Source of the DNA: Priapulus caudatus
Taxonomy: Eukaryota > Priapulida > Priapulimorpha > Priapulimorphida > Priapulidae
DNA: 30,000 bases
Assembly: GCF_000485595.1 (NCBI RefSeq)
Contig: NW_014577064.1
Coordinates: 629,528 to 659,527 of the forward strand
Direction of reading: 5' to 3'
Below, piece by piece: positions 10,023 to 20,442 of the stretch. Under the pieces are notes generated by a model, which saw only the letters and a program-made list of their open reading frames with translations, did not search any database and was not told the origin of the DNA. The first letter of the stretch is position 1. Every line of letters starts with the position of its first letter. A program made the translations under genes and the position numbers.

Positions 10023-10034
10023 CGCGTGAGAGAA
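9788..10034. repeat. (GGAT)n then (GA)n microsatellites
   Basis: A tetranucleotide GGAT/GATG tract (9788-9880) passes through ATAGAGAG into a GA tract ending in GCGCGCGTGAGAG. The long pure (GA)n core is about 9943-10018. Confidence 0.95.
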
Positions 10035-10606
10035 GGCTAATATGATATATAATCGCATTTTACTGATAGTAGATTATAAAGATAACAAGATAAGATTATA
10101 AGTTTGTAATAAGTGTAAAAATGGAAGGTAGGGTGGGGAAAGGAAATGGGAAAATGAAGGTTCTCATTGGATAGATGTATAGATAGTTTTCGTTCTCAAA
10201 TTTAAATGGCGGACGCATAACTATCGGCGGTGATTACAAGCATAGTATATTGACTGTGATGATACCTTCCGTGGTATGAAAAATGGCTTCAGTGACGTCA
10301 GTCTATCGTTGCTTGCTTCCCTTTGATACATCTATATTTACTCTTCTTTTGGTGTCCGAACAATGAGCGTTACTGAGTCAATATCAACCTTCATTAGCTG
10401 GTACGAGCAAAGTGATATGAAACATCACCTGGCCGTAAACATGATGTGATGAATATTGATATTAACACAATAGGTTCATTGTTCTCGACAAATGCTTGTG
10501 ATGTTGCATGGTTGTAATGCACAGTGGCTACGCACGCATGCAGCAAGTCACGAGATAGCTGCAGCTCCAACGACACTAGATGTATCGTGGTCAGCCGAGC
10601 TTCGAC
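10035..10606 (+). other. Upstream region of the receptor gene
   Basis: No coding frame other than the receptor's own. No convincing TATA box or initiator could be pinned down. An in-frame upstream ATG at 10580 precedes the chosen start; its context (T at -3) is weaker than that of 10607 (G at -3). Confidence 0.4.
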
Positions 10607-11998
10607 ATGTCTCTGCGTTACCTGCTCGTTTTCACTCTGCTGGCTTCAACCTATGTACTGGTCGAGAGCAACTCGTCGACTTCTCCAGTATGCGGAATGC
10701 CGTATTTTGGTAACAGTCACAGGATGATGCTGCGAGAGGGAGTCGCAACCCTTCATCCTCCCTACGGTATCGAACAACTAAATGGCGTGCACGTGAACGT
10801 TGGATGCGTACACGACGCATATTATTTTGTTTCTAAGCTGCTATTAGAAGATTTGAGTAAATACCTGAATTTCACGTTCACCATTCACACTGCCTACACG
10901 GTGCAGGAAGCATTTGCATCAATGAGGGATGGCCGGACGGAGCTAGAGGCAACGATGTTTACTGTTACACGTAAACGTGCGCGCATGGTGAAATTCCTAA
11001 CACCAATGGTAGAAACCTCATATGTGGCTCTTATTAAAAGACCAGAAGAAAAAATGGGAGTGTTTAATATTCTTGCACCGCTTGAAACCTACGTCTGGAT
11101 ATGCCTGCTTGCATATTCTCTGGTAACAGCAGCAGCAATGGCGGCTATAGAGAGCTGGTCACATAAAGACAGTGGATCAGAGGGGAACACGGAATCTACG
11201 GAAGGTATAGTCTACTACGTTGTCTACATTTTTGGCTCCATCTTACAGCAGGGCGGAGTCAGGTTGCCTAGGACTATTCCAGCCAGAATACTACTGTCTA
11301 CCTGGTGGCTATTCGTTCTTACAATCACCGCACTGTACACCGGACAGCTAGTCAGCTTTCTTGCTGTTACGTCAACTATTTACTACCCGTTTGAGACACT
11401 GCAAGAGTTCGCCGATCACCCAACGATCATACCGGCATCGGTTAGAGGGCTCTCAATCTTGGAGAGGTTGCAAGACCAGCCATCAGAGTCTGACATGGGA
11501 AAGCTGTGGCAGAAGATCTCCGCGGATGATCGGGCCATAGCCAACGGCAGAGAGTCTGCCATCAACCTCGTCCTCACCGGCAAATATGCATTACTTATTG
11601 GTAACATGGACGCAGAGATGTTTCTAAAATCCGACTATGAAGCAACAGGAACATGTAGATTTGCTGTAGCTCCGATGACAATGCTGACAAGCTATATGTC
11701 ATGGTTCGCACAATACGATAGCAAATCCGTGGAAAGCATCAATACAGTTCTGCAGTGGTACACGGAGAGCGGTCTCTTCAATCAGCTCCTTAACAACGTC
11801 ATCGACCGCAGGCCACCCGAATGCTCGCAGAACACAGGAACGAAAGTACACGCTGAGCATCTTCGTCTACACACCATGTCTCAAGTCCTATTGCTCCTGC
11901 TGGTAGGATGTGTCCTATCACTTCTGCGTCTTATACTGGAGTTAATTATTGGAATGAAAGGGAAGAGAAAGAGTAGACGTAATTTAGATAACGGTTGA
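10607..11998 (+). CDS. Ionotropic receptor (IR/iGluR-like) channel subunit, single exon
   Basis: 463 residues, intronless, stop TGA. Predicted ligand-gated cation channel subunit of the plasma membrane. Start chosen at 10607 because MSLRYLLVFTLLASTYVLVES is a good signal peptide; ATG 10580 would add nine residues. The protein lacks the large amino-terminal domain of classical glutamate receptors, as ionotropic receptors often do. S1 lobe about 55-145, with FTVTRKRARMVKF aligning to the iGluR LTxxxVREE motif: T119 and ligand Arg R124 are kept. M1 161-181; pore loop with FGSILQQGG (209-217); M3 about 229-252 (WWLF, LYTGQLVSFL replacing SYTANLAAF). S2 about 261-420, with cysteines C350 and C406 at the spacing of the conserved S2 disulphide. 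The residue aligning with the amino-group-binding Glu/Asp is G332. M4 424-449, then a basic tail. Sequons at N22 and N88. Ligand unknown; IRs commonly serve chemosensation. A divergent kainate-type receptor is the alternative. Confidence 0.93.
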   Translation: MSLRYLLVFTLLASTYVLVESNSSTSPVCGMPYFGNSHRMMLREGVATLHPPYGIEQLNGVHVNVGCVHDAYYFVSKLLLEDLSKYLNFTFTIHTAYTVQEAFASMRDGRTELEATMFTVTRKRARMVKFLTPMVETSYVALIKRPEEKMGVFNILAPLETYVWICLLAYSLVTAAAMAAIESWSHKDSGSEGNTESTEGIVYYVVYIFGSILQQGGVRLPRTIPARILLSTWWLFVLTITALYTGQLVSFLAVTSTIYYPFETLQEFADHPTIIPASVRGLSILERLQDQPSESDMGKLWQKISADDRAIANGRESAINLVLTGKYALLIGNMDAEMFLKSDYEATGTCRFAVAPMTMLTSYMSWFAQYDSKSVESINTVLQWYTESGLFNQLLNNVIDRRPPECSQNTGTKVHAEHLRLHTMSQVLLLLLVGCVLSLLRLILELIIGMKGKRKSRRNLDNG

Positions 11999-12271
11999 TG
12001 TAGTATGCTGTACCAATGACCATAGACTATACATCGTGATTATATCTATGATCTAACTTATTGCTGTTGCTTGGTACGACGTGTTGCGTAGGGTTTCGTC
12101 CACATTCAACAGGAAGCGTGTGTATTTTCGTGTGGTATTGTAATTTCATACGTCAGCTAAATAGTTCCGATATCAAAGGGATCAGTCACGAATTTGCAAG
12201 GGAAAGAATATTCTGCATGAAGCATAAAGAGTGATCTATCGTAAATTTCGCGGCACTATCAACCTGACATC
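11999..12271. other. Receptor 3' flank
   Basis: No coding frame. No canonical AATAAA was seen before the microsatellite; CATAAA at about 12221 is the nearest weak candidate for a polyadenylation signal. Confidence 0.4.
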
Positions 12272-12970
<699 letters not shown>

Positions 12971-14660
12971 GAGCTTTAGGAGCGCGAGCAGGAAACATTG
13001 GTGTGTCGACGTAAGTCAACCTTTGTCCTTTTAATCTGGCTAGTGCAGATCTGCGGTAATTCTTTCACAAGTGGTGCCAGCATCACCATGTCCGGCTCGG
13101 CGTATGCTATAATCCTCGTTAATACCATTATCATGAATATCATATCCGCACCCGCGCCCTTAGATCGTGGGTATTCACTTTAACTCGACCCACTCGTTAA
13201 AGCGATGCATTACTCTAAGTTCTTTAGATATTTTCAGTTAATATAGGTTAAAATTACGCTACGTAAAAAAAATTATGTACGTTAAAAGTTTAATATTCAT
13301 TAGAAATATTTTTAAAAGGTAAAACTGACGGCTATACCGTTGCTTACCACAACGGTGGCGCCACTGGCAGCGCATCTACTGAAAAGGTTGCGCAAAGCAA
13401 CATTTCGGCTGCAGGCTACAGACGGGGGTGTTTCTTATTTATTAATTTAAGAAGAGAAGGATTACAATATCATATAAACGACCTGTTTTCAGTCATAATA
13501 TGGACGAATTTGTCATAAAATAATTTGTCGTTCGGCTAAATAGCAGTTAGGTATAAATATAATTCGTTTGTGATTAGCCCTCCGTCTGTATACCGTGCAA
13601 AATAAATGGGCAAATGCGCAACTTTTTCAGGGTGGCGGAATCGCGCGGTGTCATGTCAGCGGTCAAAAATAAACGATTTCGAAATTTACTGTTGTTATAT
13701 GACAAACGTGAATGCGTGATTATAGAAATGTGTAGGTATGTGCTATTATTTATGCACTTGCTGTCATAATATGCTCTAAAATTTTAGAGGAAGTATCCCC
13801 GTCGTAGTATTTCGTCGTTTTCGAACGTCATGCATTTCAAACGCAGATCGCGTTTCGCAAACGCAAACGTCAACAAGACGCTACCTACCTCATAACAATA
13901 TGTTCAGGCACTGCAGACAACAGTATTTCATTCGAAATCGAAAAATACAAAAAATGTACCAGTAGTAAATGGAATATGATAATAATATACAGTATTATTT
14001 TATTACTGCTACTATGTAAATACTCTAGTACTACTACATATCTGTATTCTATAGTGATGTATTTTAGGTGTTATGTGCGTTACTACTGCAAGAATGCTTG
14101 AAATAAGATAATAATCAAATAGGCAGAAATAATGACAGAACTGGAAAGAGGCGTGTGCATGAGACGATGACGTCACGCAAGTGTGTAGATTTATATCGCG
14201 GCCAACGCCTAGTGAATGCTCTCTGTATTCTTCCTGGCTCGTACCAATGAATAACAGCATCCCGCTATAGCTATAGACAGTGAACCAAAAGAAGTTGCAA
14301 ATGCCACGCTACACATGCGCGGTGAGGATGAGGATGCGAGGTTTGCAGCCGACGTGTCTGTAGCTTGTTCATCGGTCTGCCCTTCAGCTCGGGAACCTTA
14401 TGGAACGACCCGCACCGATGCAACGCTTTACTGCGTCTTACATTCAGATTCACTGCTAGTATGACTATAATTTCCTCGCGGCATATATCGGTCCGGTATG
14501 TAGTCCGGATATTCGGCCATGTGATCTAATATTTGTCGGGGTTGTAAACTAAAAACGACTTGCGAATATCACGCACAATAGAGCAGCAGGTAATATAAGC
14601 ACAAAAGGATGGAAATACACGAAGTGGTAATAAATAGAAGTGGTTCTCATGAGAGTGTAT
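12971..14660. other. No recognised gene
   Basis: Largely AT-rich unique DNA. A stop-bounded frame near 14262-14462 (+) and one near 13318-13451 (+) are open but encode nothing recognisable. GGTGGCGCCAC near 13352-13362 resembles an insulator-type core but is isolated. Confidence 0.4.
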
Positions 14661-14701
14661 AATGAAAACTACTATATAATGCATTCTTTATAGTTTTCAT
14701 T
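14661..14701. repeat. Short inverted repeat
   Basis: AATGAAAACTA (14661-14671) is an exact reverse complement of TAGTTTTCATT (14691-14701), with a 19-bp AT-rich spacer. It would form a weak hairpin. No function assigned. Confidence 0.6.
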
Positions 14702-15950
14702 GGTTGCCGCATTTCTGCTCCCGCGCTGCCAGTACCGTGCCATCATGCAACATGTCTATGTTATATAATTCTCAATTTACTATAAATTATTCCTGATTAT
14801 TAATTATTATAATCAATCTTTTATATTAATATATAATATAATGTATTCTCGGATTATTCTAGGAACCGTAGACGTGACATTTCGTAGCAAGTGCGCCCAC
14901 TTCGTGCAGACCGATGACCGCACAACATTACGAACTAATTATAATATTTCTGCTAACCCAAACAAAATTTGGTTGCTTTGTTATATCTGGTATCCGCCTA
15001 ACATTCCGAAAGGTTCCCGCACGGCAATGACCGAGTCCTGCTGAAAAGCTCTAATCTAAAATCCATTTCTGAAGATTACTGCCAGACCCGTAGATCATTG
15101 ACCACACAAACACTGGCGCATCTGTTGGCACCGCCGTCGCGTAATGATACGTAGCGGCCGCAAAGATCTGCCGGCGAGTGAGAGCATGCAGCCGGAAGTG
15201 CTGCTGCGGTGGAGCATGCAGTCGAGCGCGAGCTGCGTGATTGGCAGTCCAGTGAGAGTGATTGTGCCGATAGAGCGTTGTCGTGTCGTGTACGCGTCGT
15301 ATATAGACAGACAAGACTGTCTCCAGCCGGCTGTGACGGCAGCGTTCCACGGCAGCTTATCGCCTGCTATTATGCTACACCGACTCCTCGCAAGTGAAAC
15401 CGTTTCCGGGTACTTTCGCTTAGTGCATAGACACGGCAAAAGCCGTAGCTGCCGAGGCGGCTGTGAGATGTGGAAGTAAAGTCTTCCGTGTTTTCTTCCA
15501 CTTTCGCTTTGGTGCCGCGCGTTGGGGGACGAGGGAGCAGCGGCAAGCTCCATCTCAGATCAGCATGTTGTTTTTATCTACTGACGAATTCGACTTGGTT
15601 AAATAGTGTACGCGATTTACATGTATGTGGGAAACGATGTAAGCTGTTGTGTAAATACTCTTACTTGGTAAAAAAAAACAACATTACAATAATCCGAGTA
15701 TGCAGCGAAGGAATGCCGTGAACAATTGAAACATGATCACGGAATAAATAACGTCACACGATAATTGCTTCACACACGCCACAACATACACGCCGTGCGA
15801 GCTCGCCAGCAATCAGCGGATTGTTCGCATGCCTCTAGATATATAATCTGACATAAGGGGTAATTAACTAGACGTTCTCGTCTAGAAGTCTAACGATGAA
15901 TCTCGCACCATGGAGTATCTTTATTGTGCCTGATATAATGCGGCCTTGTT
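14702..15950. other. No recognised gene; GC-richer open patch at 15095-15553
   Basis: Both strands are open for 110-150 codons around 15095-15553 (minus 152 codons; plus 15144-15479). Neither translation shows a domain, signal peptide or membrane segment I recognise. It may be an unrecognised exon or chance in a GC-richer patch. Confidence 0.3.
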
Positions 15951-16016
15951 CTACCCGTCTAGCGACGGTAGCGCACCCCTTCCTACCCTGCCTTCGCTTC
16001 GCCGCAGGCAGGGTAG
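15951..16016. other. Two adjacent GC-rich hairpins
   Basis: Hairpin 1: CTACCCGTC (15951-15959) pairs with GACGGTAG (15964-15971), with one bulged C and a four-base loop. Hairpin 2: CTACCCTGCCT (15983-15993) pairs exactly with AGGCAGGGTAG (16006-16016) across a 12-base loop. Both stems begin CTACCC. No known RNA family is recognised. Confidence 0.5.
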
Positions 16017-16328
16017 AGCCCGAGTAGGATGAGAATGGGAGGAGTGGAGTTATGGGTGGGGCCGGGCAGTGAACTTGCGCCCGTTTACATAGTGCCCGTA
16101 TGTAGCATTCAGAGGAAGACAACGTGCAGCTCTCAATACGATTTGCTAATAATCCGAGAATAAAATCCGATTGGCTGCCGAATTGTTATTTTGACTCCCT
16201 GGCGGGGGGGACCTTGCCATTAATCAGCAACATCAGTGGCGGTTACGTACGGGTACTATATGACTCTGCGATCGACAGAGAGAATCTAAATCCTAATCGG
16301 CTTTGGAATTGAATTTTACTTAATTTTA

Positions 16329-17010
16329 GGCGTGTTCACACACAAGAAAACCCGCGATGCTAATCGCGATGGAAATACCGAGATAATTGTGCCCTTGTTC
16401 ACACAGGCGAAAATATCTCGCTAATCGCCGAGCGGGATAATTCTATTAATCGAACTGCGCATGCCTGATATTAAGCCGGAATATAACCCTTCCGGTCGCG
16501 CGCGCGAATTATGTACTACCGGGATTCGAGTTCGGTGTTCGATTCCACGTACACGGCAGTGCAGTCGTTGGTAGTAGTCTAGCTCTGTTACGTTAAACTT
16601 AACGTATGCTACTCTAGCTCTGTTACGTTAACGTATGCTACTCCCCTAGCTCTGGTTTACGTTAACGTATGCTAACTCTACACGTCTGCACGTATTTACG
16701 GGAAACACATCGTATTGTTAGTAGCAGAGTTCGATGACTGCAATCTTTTCAGTGTTGAATGAGAATGGAGATAGAAAATACCGGGATTATTGCCGCGAGC
16801 GCGTTCAACACACCACAGCCGCCGCGTGCAATTAATCGCGCTAATTCGCCTAATAATCGCAGTCTAAAGCGCGATTTGCCCCAGCGCGATGCTGATCGCG
16901 ATACTAGTAGGATTTTTGCGTATCACACTTGTAAAAATCTCGAGATTCAGGATCGCGATGCAAAAACCGCACGATTGGCATCTCGCTAGATTCCCGCCGT
17001 GTGAACGGCC
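16329..17010. mobile_element. Probable PIF/Harbinger-like non-autonomous DNA transposon
   Basis: The left end GGCGTGTTCACAC and the right end GTGTGAACGGCC (inverted GGCCGTTCACAC) are near-identical terminal inverted repeats. Each is flanked by TTA (16326-16328 and 17011-17013), fitting the 3-bp TWA target duplication of PIF/Harbinger or ISL2EU-like elements. The 682-bp interior is rich in short ATCGCGAT/TAATCGC motifs and has a second copy of a TIR-like TTGTTCACACAGGCG near 16394. The 76-residue frame at 16759-16989 is not a transposase, so the element would need enzyme from elsewhere. Assignment rests on end sequence and duplication only. Confidence 0.68.
16579..16680. repeat. Tandem repeat of about 33 bp inside the transposon-like element
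   Basis: Three copies starting CTAGCTCTG at 16579, 16614 and 16646. Each contains the palindrome TACGTTAACGTA (expanded to TACGTTAAACTTAACGTA in the first copy) followed by TGCTA. Confidence 0.85.
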
Positions 17011-17035
17011 TTAATAGTTAATGTGAAAAAAATGC

Positions 17036-17231
17036 ATCTATCTATTTATCTAATCTAATCTAATCTATCTATGTTATCATCTAATCAAATCTATCTATCT
17101 ATGCTATCTATCTATCTATACTATGCTATCTATCTATGCTATCTCTCATTCTCGTCTCTCTTTCTCTGCTCTCTCTCTCTCTCTCTCTCTCTCTCCGTCT
17201 CTCTCTCTCTATATATATATATATAATATAT

Positions 17232-17262
<31 letters not shown>

Positions 17263-17395
17263 TAATATTATATATTTTTAAATTATATATGTATATATAT
17301 AGGCCTATATATATATATTTCTCTTTCTCCCCGTCTGTCTCCCTTTCTCTTCCTACTCTCTCTCTTTCTCCATAAATCTTTCTCTCTATCATTCG
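17036..17395. repeat. Compound (ATCT)n, (CT)n, (TA)n microsatellite
   Basis: ATCT/AATCT variants (17036-17146), a CT tract (17150-17208), a long TA tract (17209-17316) and a second, interrupted CT-rich tract (17318-17391). It begins about 25 bp after the right end of the transposon-like element. Confidence 0.93.
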
Positions 17396-18602
17396 GTGTG
17401 TCTTTCGTTAGCACCGTCTACACGTAGATGAAGAATGGCGACTGTATACTAAGCATTACGGCGATGCTGAGCGTTGCTATAGTAACCGCCTCCTTCCCCC
17501 TGGCTCTGTTATTTCATCGGCTATCGTTGTTGCAGGGCGACACGCAAGGCCACAGAAACGACGCAGCGCTGGTGTGCGTTATGAAGTAACAAACTTTATT
17601 TCCCATAATCCGAGCATAATTACCCGATGATTTTCGGCTTTATAATGTCTCATACTTTGCTGGTTCAATACGGGCACGTATGGCACAGACCCTGTTATTT
17701 CGCACCGCGGGAATTAACGAGCGTGACGATGTTTTATATAGCTTGATTGGAATGATTACTACGTACTGCTGTTCCTAGCGCGCGTCAACGTAGATGCGCT
17801 GGCCTGCAAGGTGGCTATTTAGATAAATATGAAGAAAAAAAACGTTAATAGAAATGAGCAAGCAAGCTATTTCGCAAAGTATAAACCATCGCTATCTTCA
17901 GAGTTGAGTATCAATAACGAGTGAAATGTATACACGCAGGCCATCGGTGGATGCCAGTCAGAAAATATATGGTAACAACTGGTTCTTAACGCCTACTTTA
18001 CCGCCTAATTCCAGAAAGCGCACTTTTCAGAAAAATGCTTGTCAATGAACAAATTTTCTTGTGTGCGTTTGGTCTACGATTCAGAAATTACCTCCATATT
18101 ATTGATCATATTTGATGTTCAGTGATCATGAGAGCTTATATATGCATCCTCACAGGCAGTACGGACCCCACTACGGGTAGTACACTCACAGAGGCTTTTA
18201 GCAGTGCAATAATCGTTATTTTGTTAAGTGCTTTACCAAAACATCGTCTCAGCAAACGCAAATATTTGCATGTTCACTACACATTAAAGCAAAAATTACG
18301 ACACGATTATAGACACGTTTTCACAAATAAAGATGTGGAGAACCATGAAGAGGGATATCGCTTATAATTCTGGGATTTCACGCTAATATTGTAGCACAAT
18401 CGCTGTGTGGGATGAAGGCATGTTAACGCATCAGACCGAAGAATTCCTGCGATGAAAATATCCATCTACAGATCTTATCCGCAGATAACATTGAGAGGCG
18501 AACAAATTATATGCGATGTCATGAGTTAGTTATTGATCACTCTGCGCATAATTTATACTTCCTCGAGCGCGAGTGTATGGTCTGCGTAATTGGCCTGCGT
18601 AA
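17396..18602. other. No recognised gene
   Basis: Unique DNA. A GTTGTTGCAG acceptor-like site near 17535 is followed by 17 open codons then TAA, too little to call an exon. The 81-residue frame at 18122-18367 is unrecognised. Confidence 0.35.
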
Positions 18603-18620
18603 ACTGCCTATATAGGCAGT
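18603..18620. repeat. Perfect 18-bp palindrome
   Basis: ACTGCCTATATAGGCAGT reads the same on both strands. AGGCAGTACG at its right edge also occurs near 18155, followed in both places by a CCACTACG motif, hinting at a small dispersed repeat. Confidence 0.6.
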
Positions 18621-18670
18621 ACGTTTCCACTACGTTTCCTACTCACCACGTAGCGTATACATATATACAG

Positions 18671-18857
18671 GTTATTGCTACTACCACCGAGTCTACGCCA
18701 AGCGCAACGCCACAAAGCAGTAAGCGAAAGAAAACACGCCACACGCCAAGTTACCGCGACAGCAAACATTCAGAGAAGCTGAACGAAATCGCCAAAGAAA
18801 CACACAGCCGGCTCCTTGTTATGTGCCTCGTTCATCGCAATTTTGGCAGACGGACCT
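18671..18857 (+). CDS. Candidate exon, unrecognised (low confidence)
   Basis: After a TATACAG acceptor-like site (AG at 18669-18670) the frame runs 61 codons to a TGA at 18855-18857. The peptide is Ser/Thr-rich, then basic (SSKRKKTRHTPSYRD), and ends with a helix-like stretch (EKLNEIAKETHSRLLVMCL). Composition looks protein-like, but there is no known domain and the pyrimidine tract is poor. It may be chance. It lies just upstream of another exon-like segment at 18914-18997. Confidence 0.2.
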
Positions 18858-18913
18858 GAACAACACAGACATATACCGCCTCTATATATACGGTGGCCAA
18901 TGCTCTCTTACAG

Positions 18914-18997
18914 GGGCGTTGGCAGAGGTGTCCGACACTGGTGCTAACGTTCCCCATGGGAAGGCGAATGTCCTCGACGAAGGGCTGAACTCGTATT
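18914..18997 (+). CDS. Candidate 84-bp internal exon (low confidence)
   Basis: It is bounded by CTCTCTTACAG (AG ending 18913) and a strong donor GTGAGT at 18998. The length is a multiple of three. Only one frame is open (from 18916), reading ALAEVSDTGANVPHGKANVL and on to NSY. The splice signals are better than the coding evidence; no family is recognised. Confidence 0.2.
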
Positions 18998-19790
18998 GTG
19001 AGTAGGGGGAGGGGGCCAAATGCTATATTAAACTAGAGGCTCCGAATGTTTTTGTCAAAATTTAAAGATTTTAAATTGCCATGTTTAGCGTTTTAACAAC
19101 GAACAATAACGAGTAAATAACTATTATGAGTGCTACAGCTTATAGGGCGACTGCAGTTTTTTTCAGAGATTCCACGACGAGTCACTGATTTTTTCAGACA
19201 GGCTGCCACCCCCTGCCTTTCTGGCGCTACTCCGGGTTTCCCAGCGGCAGTCGGGGTATATACTCCACTAACTATGTCATTATGCATTTTACATGAGTCA
19301 CATGAGAGAATGGGTGAAAGCTGCGATAAAGGCGACAAACGAGCGAAGCCGGCGCGAAATAATCTGCAACAATAACATGAAAGAGATTTTTGAGAGGATA
19401 CGTGTCTGATGGTACATGGATGATTATGCCATGTCATCATAGAGTAGCTAGCAGCTTCGTGCGCGAAGTATGCTGTTTGCAGGCGTGTGTTGAGCACCAT
19501 GCGGGCAACGATTATCCTTCGTATTCCACCATATCGTCGGGCGCTTTTAAAAAAAAAAGCTCGAGGTAAAGCAATTATCTGGCGAAATTATGTTTGTTCG
19601 CCATCGAAATAATGCTACCAGACTGCTGTCTGCGTGATTGCCTTCTTGTCCATAAACTAATAAAGGGATCACTACCGCAAGGTCGATATACATTGAAGTG
19701 AAATTATTTTACATCTAGACTAATGTTTAAAGTCGATGCCTCTCCCCTGAACACAGACACATACGCAAGTGCGCGTGCGAGCACACACGG
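18998..19790. other. No recognised gene
   Basis: Unique DNA. Overlapping open frames on both strands at 19093-19500 (minus 135 codons, plus 81 codons) have no recognisable features. Confidence 0.35.
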
Positions 19791-19792
19791 AC

Positions 19793-19809
19793 ACACACAC
19801 ACCCAGGCG

Positions 19810-19871
<62 letters not shown>
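19793..19871. repeat. (CA)n microsatellite
   Basis: A CA tract with a short CCCAGGCGCACG interruption near its start, then an almost perfect run to 19871. Confidence 0.95.
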
Positions 19872-19873
<2 letters not shown>

Positions 19874-19949
19874 ATGACTAATGTGACGTTATAACGAAGA
19901 TGAAGCGAGATGGAATCGCAGCCGGTGCTCAAGGCGCCAGGTTAGCATA

Positions 19950-20246
19950 TTAGAGTCCATTTCGTTTGACTTTTACCGACAAGTTATCCATTATAAACAG
20001 CGACAGCAATCTGCGTTGACAAAATACTGGGTGTCGCCAGTCCGCTGTCATCCACCGCAAATCAGGGGCGGACAATGAGCTATTGCCGACATTACTGTAA
20101 GGCGGGGATACTGGGCGGGTCTCTGTAGAGCTCACGTGGTACGTGACAAAGTAATAGACTGCGACGTGGCCATCGGCGATGACCGGACCGTCATTCGTCG
20201 ACAAGATTTTCGCCTTCAGACATAGTGCAAATAATCCCTGTACTGG
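19950..20246 (-). CDS. Coding-like open frame, unrecognised (low confidence)
   Basis: About 98 codons are open on the minus strand from CCA at 20246 to a TAA at 19950-19952, with no ATG near the 5' end; an exon start after GTACAG (about 20238) would be possible. Many codons end in C or G, especially in the part reading DGPVIADGHVAVYYFVTYHV, which gives it a coding look. The peptide suggests a beta-rich extracellular module, but no family is recognised. A plus-strand frame (20158-20442) overlaps it, so at most one is real. Confidence 0.22.
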   Translation of the reverse strand, partial: PVQGLFALCLKAKILSTNDGPVIADGHVAVYYFVTYHVSSTETRPVSPPYSNVGNSSLSAPDLRWMTADWRHPVFCQRRLLSLFIMDNLSVKVKRNGL

Positions 20247-20442
20247 TTATGAATGCAGGTGTGCACAGTTGCGTGTAAGTCGTCGGCTAAACACCCAGGA
20301 GCTCTACATCGGTGCCTCCGCGTTACGACCAGTCACGTGCCTATATACCCAGCAGCTCATTGGTTCGTTGATGATACGTTGCGCAGCCGATGCGGCCATT
20401 CAACCCGGTTTATATCGAAACGTGAGAATTCTCTTTCTTTAG

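Noticed and set aside
9708-10058. Ser/Leu and Ile/His-Pro-Ser ORF on the minus strand
   Set aside because: Translation of GA and GGAT microsatellites.
13348-13372. GGTGGCGCCAC core resembling an insulator (CTCF-type) site
   Set aside because: Only a partial, isolated match; too short to support.
15095-15553. 152-codon minus-strand ORF
   Set aside because: No domain, signal or codon evidence; plus strand equally open in the same patch.
16525-16550. TTCGATTCC, a tRNA T-loop-like motif
   Set aside because: No acceptor stem, A-box or anticodon arm at the right distance; it lies within the transposon-like element.
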